From: Alphaproteobacteria bacterium
Lineage (GTDB): Bacteria > Pseudomonadota > Alphaproteobacteria > Rhodospirillales > Rhodospirillaceae
Reading direction: 5' to 3'
Assembly: GCA_012103295.1 (NCBI GenBank)
Contig: WLXB01000021.1
Span: 1 to 37,147 of the forward strand
Length of the DNA: 37,147 bases
In this document: positions 33,829-37,147 of the stretch, piece after piece
Position numbering within the stretch: position 1 is the stretch's first letter
How the letters are laid out: each line of letters begins with the position of its first letter
Position numbers and translations under genes: made by a program
Notes under the pieces: generated by a model
The model's input: the letters and a program-made list of their open reading frames with translations, nothing else
What the model was told of the DNA's origin: nothing
The model's database searches: none

Positions 33829-34305
33829 TTAGCTAGCAGCTGGCGAACCGGGTAGAGCGATGGCCTCATAATCCGGGCCAGACTTGAGCATCCGTTTGCG
33901 AGCGAATGCGCGGTCTATGGATGAAATCAAGCCACCTTGAGAAACAGGCTTCATCACATAAGCATCGACATCAAGAGCAAGAGCGGCCCTCACGACCTCT
34001 TCGTCGCCATGTCCTGTCAGCATTACGAACCGCAGGTTCCGGCTTACACCGAGATTATTCCCTGCGCGAATTTTTTGTAGAAGTTCGAGGCCTGTGACCG
34101 GCTGCATGCTGTGATCAGATACAATACAATCAATCGAAACGTTGGCGTCTGTCAGAATATTCTGTGCTTCCTGAGCAGATTTGCACTTATGAACTTTCTT
34201 AACACCCGAATTCACCAGGAGTGCGCCTATTAGATTGAGGATCGCTACTTCGTCGTCAACGACGACGAAACTAAGGGGCTTTAAATCTACTTTGGGTACT
34301 GCCAC
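33829..34305 (-). CDS. Single-domain (CheY-like) response regulator
   Basis: This is a 158-residue phosphoacceptor receiver with no output domain. Receiver residues are all present: acidic pair Asp17-Asp18 (VVVDDE), phospho-Asp64 (IVSDHSMQPVTG), Thr97 (VMLTGHGDEE) and Lys119 (YVMKPVS). A short C-terminal helix and tail follow. It starts 45 bp after the hybrid kinase stop on the same strand, so it is probably co-transcribed and receives phosphate from that kinase's Hpt domain. Without an output domain it must act by protein interaction, as in chemotaxis or cell-cycle relays. Confidence 0.93.
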   Translation of the reverse strand: MAVPKVDLKPLSFVVVDDEVAILNLIGALLVNSGVKKVHKCKSAQEAQNILTDANVSIDCIVSDHSMQPVTGLELLQKIRAGNNLGVSRNLRFVMLTGHGDEEVVRAALALDVDAYVMKPVSQGGLISSIDRAFARKRMLKSGPDYEAIALPGSPAAS

Positions 34306-34350
34306 GCCATCATCTCTCTTTCATCACCTCTCTGGTGAACACCGTCAAAT

Positions 34351-37147
34351 CTAAGCGCGTTCATCAAGTGCCGTGATTGTTTCCTCAATCGACCTGTGCA
34401 GTAAAGGCAAAAGGCTTCCGACGTCGTCGATATCCGTGATTTCATCTTCAATGCTCTTCGCCATCGAACTCACGCGCGACGCACCAAACTGAGCTGACAG
34501 ACCCTTTAGGGCGTGAGCGGTTCGCCTGCTTTGCTCCAAATCACGCTGCTCGACCAATCGATCTAGCTCGCCAGCATATTTGCTCATATTTTCCTTAAAT
34601 GCGATCAGCATTGGCGCAAGCGTCTCTTCGTCAAGCACCTCCAACAACGCGTCAAGCATATCTGAATCTAACAAATTCACCTGCTCGTATTCATTGTTGT
34701 CCATGTCATCGACCTCATGCTCTCCGTTGATGGGTATCGTTTGACCGTTAGATGTTTTGGGTTCCTGGCCATGCAACCGGTTCATTTCTCCGAACAAGAC
34801 AGGCCATTTTATCGGTTTGGTAACGATGACGTTCGCGCCTGCGTCAATATATTTTTGTCGATGCGAACGAATGGCGTCAGCTGTCAAAGCAATAATCGGC
34901 CGCGTCGCAATTGGGCCGGTAAGTTTCCTGATCGCTTGCATCGCCTCTGGTCCATCCATCACCGGCATTTGCATGTCCATCAGGACAATATCGAAGTCTT
35001 CTGCCGTTGCCGCCTTCACAGCTTCGGCGCCGTTGTCCGCCGTAACAACCATATGCCCATCCCGCTCCAGCATAGTTTGAACCAGCATCTGCGTTGTTGG
35101 GTTATCTTCCGCGATAAGAATTCTCATCGGTGAAAGGTGGCCAATATCTGGCGTGCTCGATTCAGCCACAATAAGGTCTGCTCTCGCCCGATCCCCCAGC
35201 GCTAACGGGCAGGTAAAGGTGAATGTAGACCCTCGACCAACTTCACTATCAACCCAGATTGCACCGCCCATAGCTTCGACGATCTGTTTACATATGGCCA
35301 GCCCGAGACCGGTGCCGCCAAATTTACGGGTTGTATTGGATTCAGCCTGAACAAAAGCCTGAAACAGGCGCTGCTGGTCTGCGGGGGCGATGCCAATGCC
35401 AGTGTCCACAACGTCGAACCGAAGCAAGAGATCCCCAGATTCAACTTGGTCCTGGGAAACTTTTATTGTCACACCGCCTGTTTCCGTAAACTTGTTGGCA
35501 TTGCCGATTAAATTGAGCAGAACTTGCCGCAGGCGCGTTGGGTCGCCACACAAAACATCTTCACCACCTTCTTGAATATCAATGGCCAAAGACAACCCTT
35601 TGGCTGATAGCACGGGCGCAAAGAGGTCACGTACGTCGTCCATGAGAATCGACATTCGGAAATCGACACTTTCCAGATCAAATTCACCAGCCTCAATTTT
35701 TGAGAAATCGAGAATATCGTTGAGCAATTCCAATAACGCCGTCGCAGAACGATGCAAGGTGTTCAACATATCGCCCTGGCTTTCCGTGACCTTCGTCCTA
35801 TTGAGCAAATCAACCATACCCAGAACACCGGTCATCGGAGTGCGCAGTTCGTGACTCATCATGGCCAGGAATTGGGACTTGGCCACGTTCGCTGCTTCAG
35901 CCTTCTCACGCTCTTGCTCCAAGCGAATGGCTAACTCCGACAGCTCGTCTGCTTGTTGCGAAAGGCGGTCCCGGGCGGTTTCAATTTCGCGTTCGTATTC
36001 TACGCGATCTGTAACATCACGCGACGTCGACAAGACACGGTGGACAGTCTCGTGCTCTCGCAAAGGTAAAGTGGACGTCAGCGTTTCAAGCCAAATAATA
36101 TGGCCATCTTTGCGGCGCATGCGCCACAACAACGAACCAAACTCAGCCTCTGGATTGGCGGCGCGTTCTATTCTGCGTTGCTCCAGGTGCGGCAAATCAT
36201 CTTCGAACGTCATCGAGCCCGGGGGGCTCTCAATCAATTCCTCAGGCAAATAACCTGTAATGGCAACGGAAGAAGGAGAAACATAGGTCAAACCCCCTGA
36301 TGCTCCCCGAATCGTTATGAGATCATTTGCGTTCTCAGCAACAACCCGGAAGCGCTCTTCGCTGTCCTTTATTGCTTGCTCTGCATTGCGCTGTTCCGTG
36401 ACATCAAGAACAGTAAGCTGAAACGCCGGCTCACCATCCCAATCGACCACCCGGCCAATGGCATCTGTCCACACCGTGTTGCCGTATCTGTCGTTGACTT
36501 TTCCCCTAAAGACTTGTCCATCCAGCTGACCGGACATACTGCGCTCCCAAAAGCTATCAGCTATCGTTTTGAATTCCGCTGGAAGAATATCGAGTATGCT
36601 GTCGATGTCATTGAGCATAGCGGTACCATCGGGGTACCCGACCATTTTGGCGTACGCATCATTGATGAACAGAGGCTCGTATCTGCGGTGAACGACGAGC
36701 CCCTGAATTGAACCTTCGATAAGATCGCGGAACTTCCGTTCGCTCTGAGTGACCGCTTGCTCAGCTTGTTTTTGAGCCGTGATATCACGAGCAACACCGC
36801 GATATCCGGTCAACTTCCCCTCTTCGTTAATGATGGCTTTGCCACTCAACTGCTGCCATACGACGAGGCCGTTGGAATGATGGCCTGGCACTTCAAGCCC
36901 TTTAAAGTTCTGCTTGGTTTTTATGAGCCGAGCGAACATAAGGCGGCCGAGCCGCGCCTGTTCTGCACTCATGAACTCCGCAGGTTTTCGGCCGATCATT
37001 TCTGCAGCGGTGCAGCCAAGAACCTCCTCAACACCGTCAGAGACAAAAGTAAAGGCGCCGCTACGGTCAAACTCCCAAATGTACTCACCGGCTGCAGTTG
37101 CGACATCCTCGTACATCTGTTTGCGGGCTTCGAGCTCAAGCTCCAGA
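34351..37147 (-). CDS. Hybrid sensor histidine kinase (PAS-PAS-PAS-HisKA-HATPase-REC-Hpt), 5' partial
   Basis: This is a phosphorelay kinase whose N-terminus lies beyond the right edge. The frame remains open past the first ATG (37116) with a Glu/Leu-rich coiled-coil, so more sensor sequence is expected. Counting from that ATG: three PAS/PAC units (about 10-115, 128-245, 252-372; each ends in DIT/DVT-type linkers), a coiled coil (375-412), HisKA with His422 ([15 protein letters not shown]), HATPase with [15 protein letters not shown] and GTGLGL, a receiver with phospho-Asp714 ([13 protein letters not shown]) and Lys767 (VTKPIK), and an Hpt domain with His868 ([13 protein letters not shown]). 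No transmembrane span is visible in this part. It very likely signals to the downstream single-domain receiver. Confidence 0.95.
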   Translation of the reverse strand, partial: LELELEARKQMYEDVATAAGEYIWEFDRSGAFTFVSDGVEEVLGCTAAEMIGRKPAEFMSAEQARLGRLMFARLIKTKQNFKGLEVPGHHSNGLVVWQQLSGKAIINEEGKLTGYRGVARDITAQKQAEQAVTQSERKFRDLIEGSIQGLVVHRRYEPLFINDAYAKMVGYPDGTAMLNDIDSILDILPAEFKTIADSFWERSMSGQLDGQVFRGKVNDRYGNTVWTDAIGRVVDWDGEPAFQLTVLDVTEQRNAEQAIKDSEERFRVVAENANDLITIRGASGGLTYVSPSSVAITGYLPEELIESPPGSMTFEDDLPHLEQRRIERAANPEAEFGSLLWRMRRKDGHIIWLETLTSTLPLREHETVHRVLSTSRDVTDRVEYEREIETARDRLSQQADELSELAIRLEQEREKAEAANVAKSQFLAMMSHELRTPMTGVLGMVDLLNRTKVTESQGDMLNTLHRSATALLELLNDILDFSKIEAGEFDLESVDFRMSILMDDVRDLFAPVLSAKGLSLAIDIQEGGEDVLCGDPTRLRQVLLNLIGNANKFTETGGVTIKVSQDQVESGDLLLRFDVVDTGIGIAPADQQRLFQAFVQAESNTTRKFGGTGLGLAICKQIVEAMGGAIWVDSEVGRGSTFTFTCPLALGDRARADLIVAESSTPDIGHLSPMRILIAEDNPTTQMLVQTMLERDGHMVVTADNGAEAVKAATAEDFDIVLMDMQMPVMDGPEAMQAIRKLTGPIATRPIIALTADAIRSHRQKYIDAGANVIVTKPIKWPVLFGEMNRLHGQEPKTSNGQTIPINGEHEVDDMDNNEYEQVNLLDSDMLDALLEVLDEETLAPMLIAFKENMSKYAGELDRLVEQRDLEQSRRTAHALKGLSAQFGASRVSSMAKSIEDEITDIDDVGSLLPLLHRSIEETITALDERA

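Overview
The window is a compact chromosomal segment that looks like a free-living alphaproteobacterium of the Rhodospirillales type. This is inferred from the lptF-lptD / surA-pdxA-rsmA gene order, a PhaR/PhaC polyhydroxyalkanoate locus, a small alphaproteobacterial XRE regulator and a QueG-Tgt-QueA operon. Genus cannot be told from the sequence alone. No tRNA, rRNA, CRISPR array, transposase or phage gene was recognised.

Layout. 1-2.3 kb: the end of a FAD-linked 2-hydroxyacid dehydrogenase, an OmpA-type outer membrane protein and a small secreted protein of unknown function. 2.4-15.4 kb: envelope and housekeeping genes lptF, lptD, surA, pdxA and rsmA. They are interrupted between lptD and surA by an oppositely oriented heavy-metal efflux cassette (DUF2946-like Cys/His protein, cusC, cusB, cusA, His-rich periplasmic protein). 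lptG, usually between lptF and lptD, is absent here. cusA carries two single-base insertions and is broken as read. 15.4-19.1 kb: two alpha/beta hydrolases flanking a MATE exporter.

19.2-23.3 kb: polyhydroxyalkanoate metabolism, with a thiolase, a PhaC-like synthase, a short PhaE/phasin-like protein whose gene overlaps phaC by about 180 nt, the divergent regulator PhaR with two near-identical TGC-N3-GCA operators in the shared intergenic region, and an XRE regulator. 23.3-27.4 kb: a tightly overlapping queuosine operon (queA-tgt-queG) ending in a non-catalytic formylglycine-generating-enzyme-like lipoprotein. The Tgt has lost two of three zinc cysteines. 27.5-31 kb: a DUF2937 membrane protein, a glutathione S-transferase and a secreted S8 protease with two C-terminal repeats, the second interrupted by a one-base frameshift. 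31.3-37.1 kb: a polytopic membrane protein, a DegT-type sugar aminotransferase, a single-domain response regulator and a hybrid histidine kinase with PAS, HisKA, HATPase, REC and Hpt modules that runs off the right edge.

Most useful leads: the metal cassette within the lpt/surA locus with its doubly shifted pump gene and a 25-bp inverted repeat over its first start codon; the paired operators and overlapping genes of the PHA locus; the altered Tgt zinc site; and a set of genes with a TATA(G/C)T box 7-9 nt before an ATG and no Shine-Dalgarno, suggesting leaderless mRNAs. Three single-base indels in two genes could equally be sequencing errors, so read support should be checked first.
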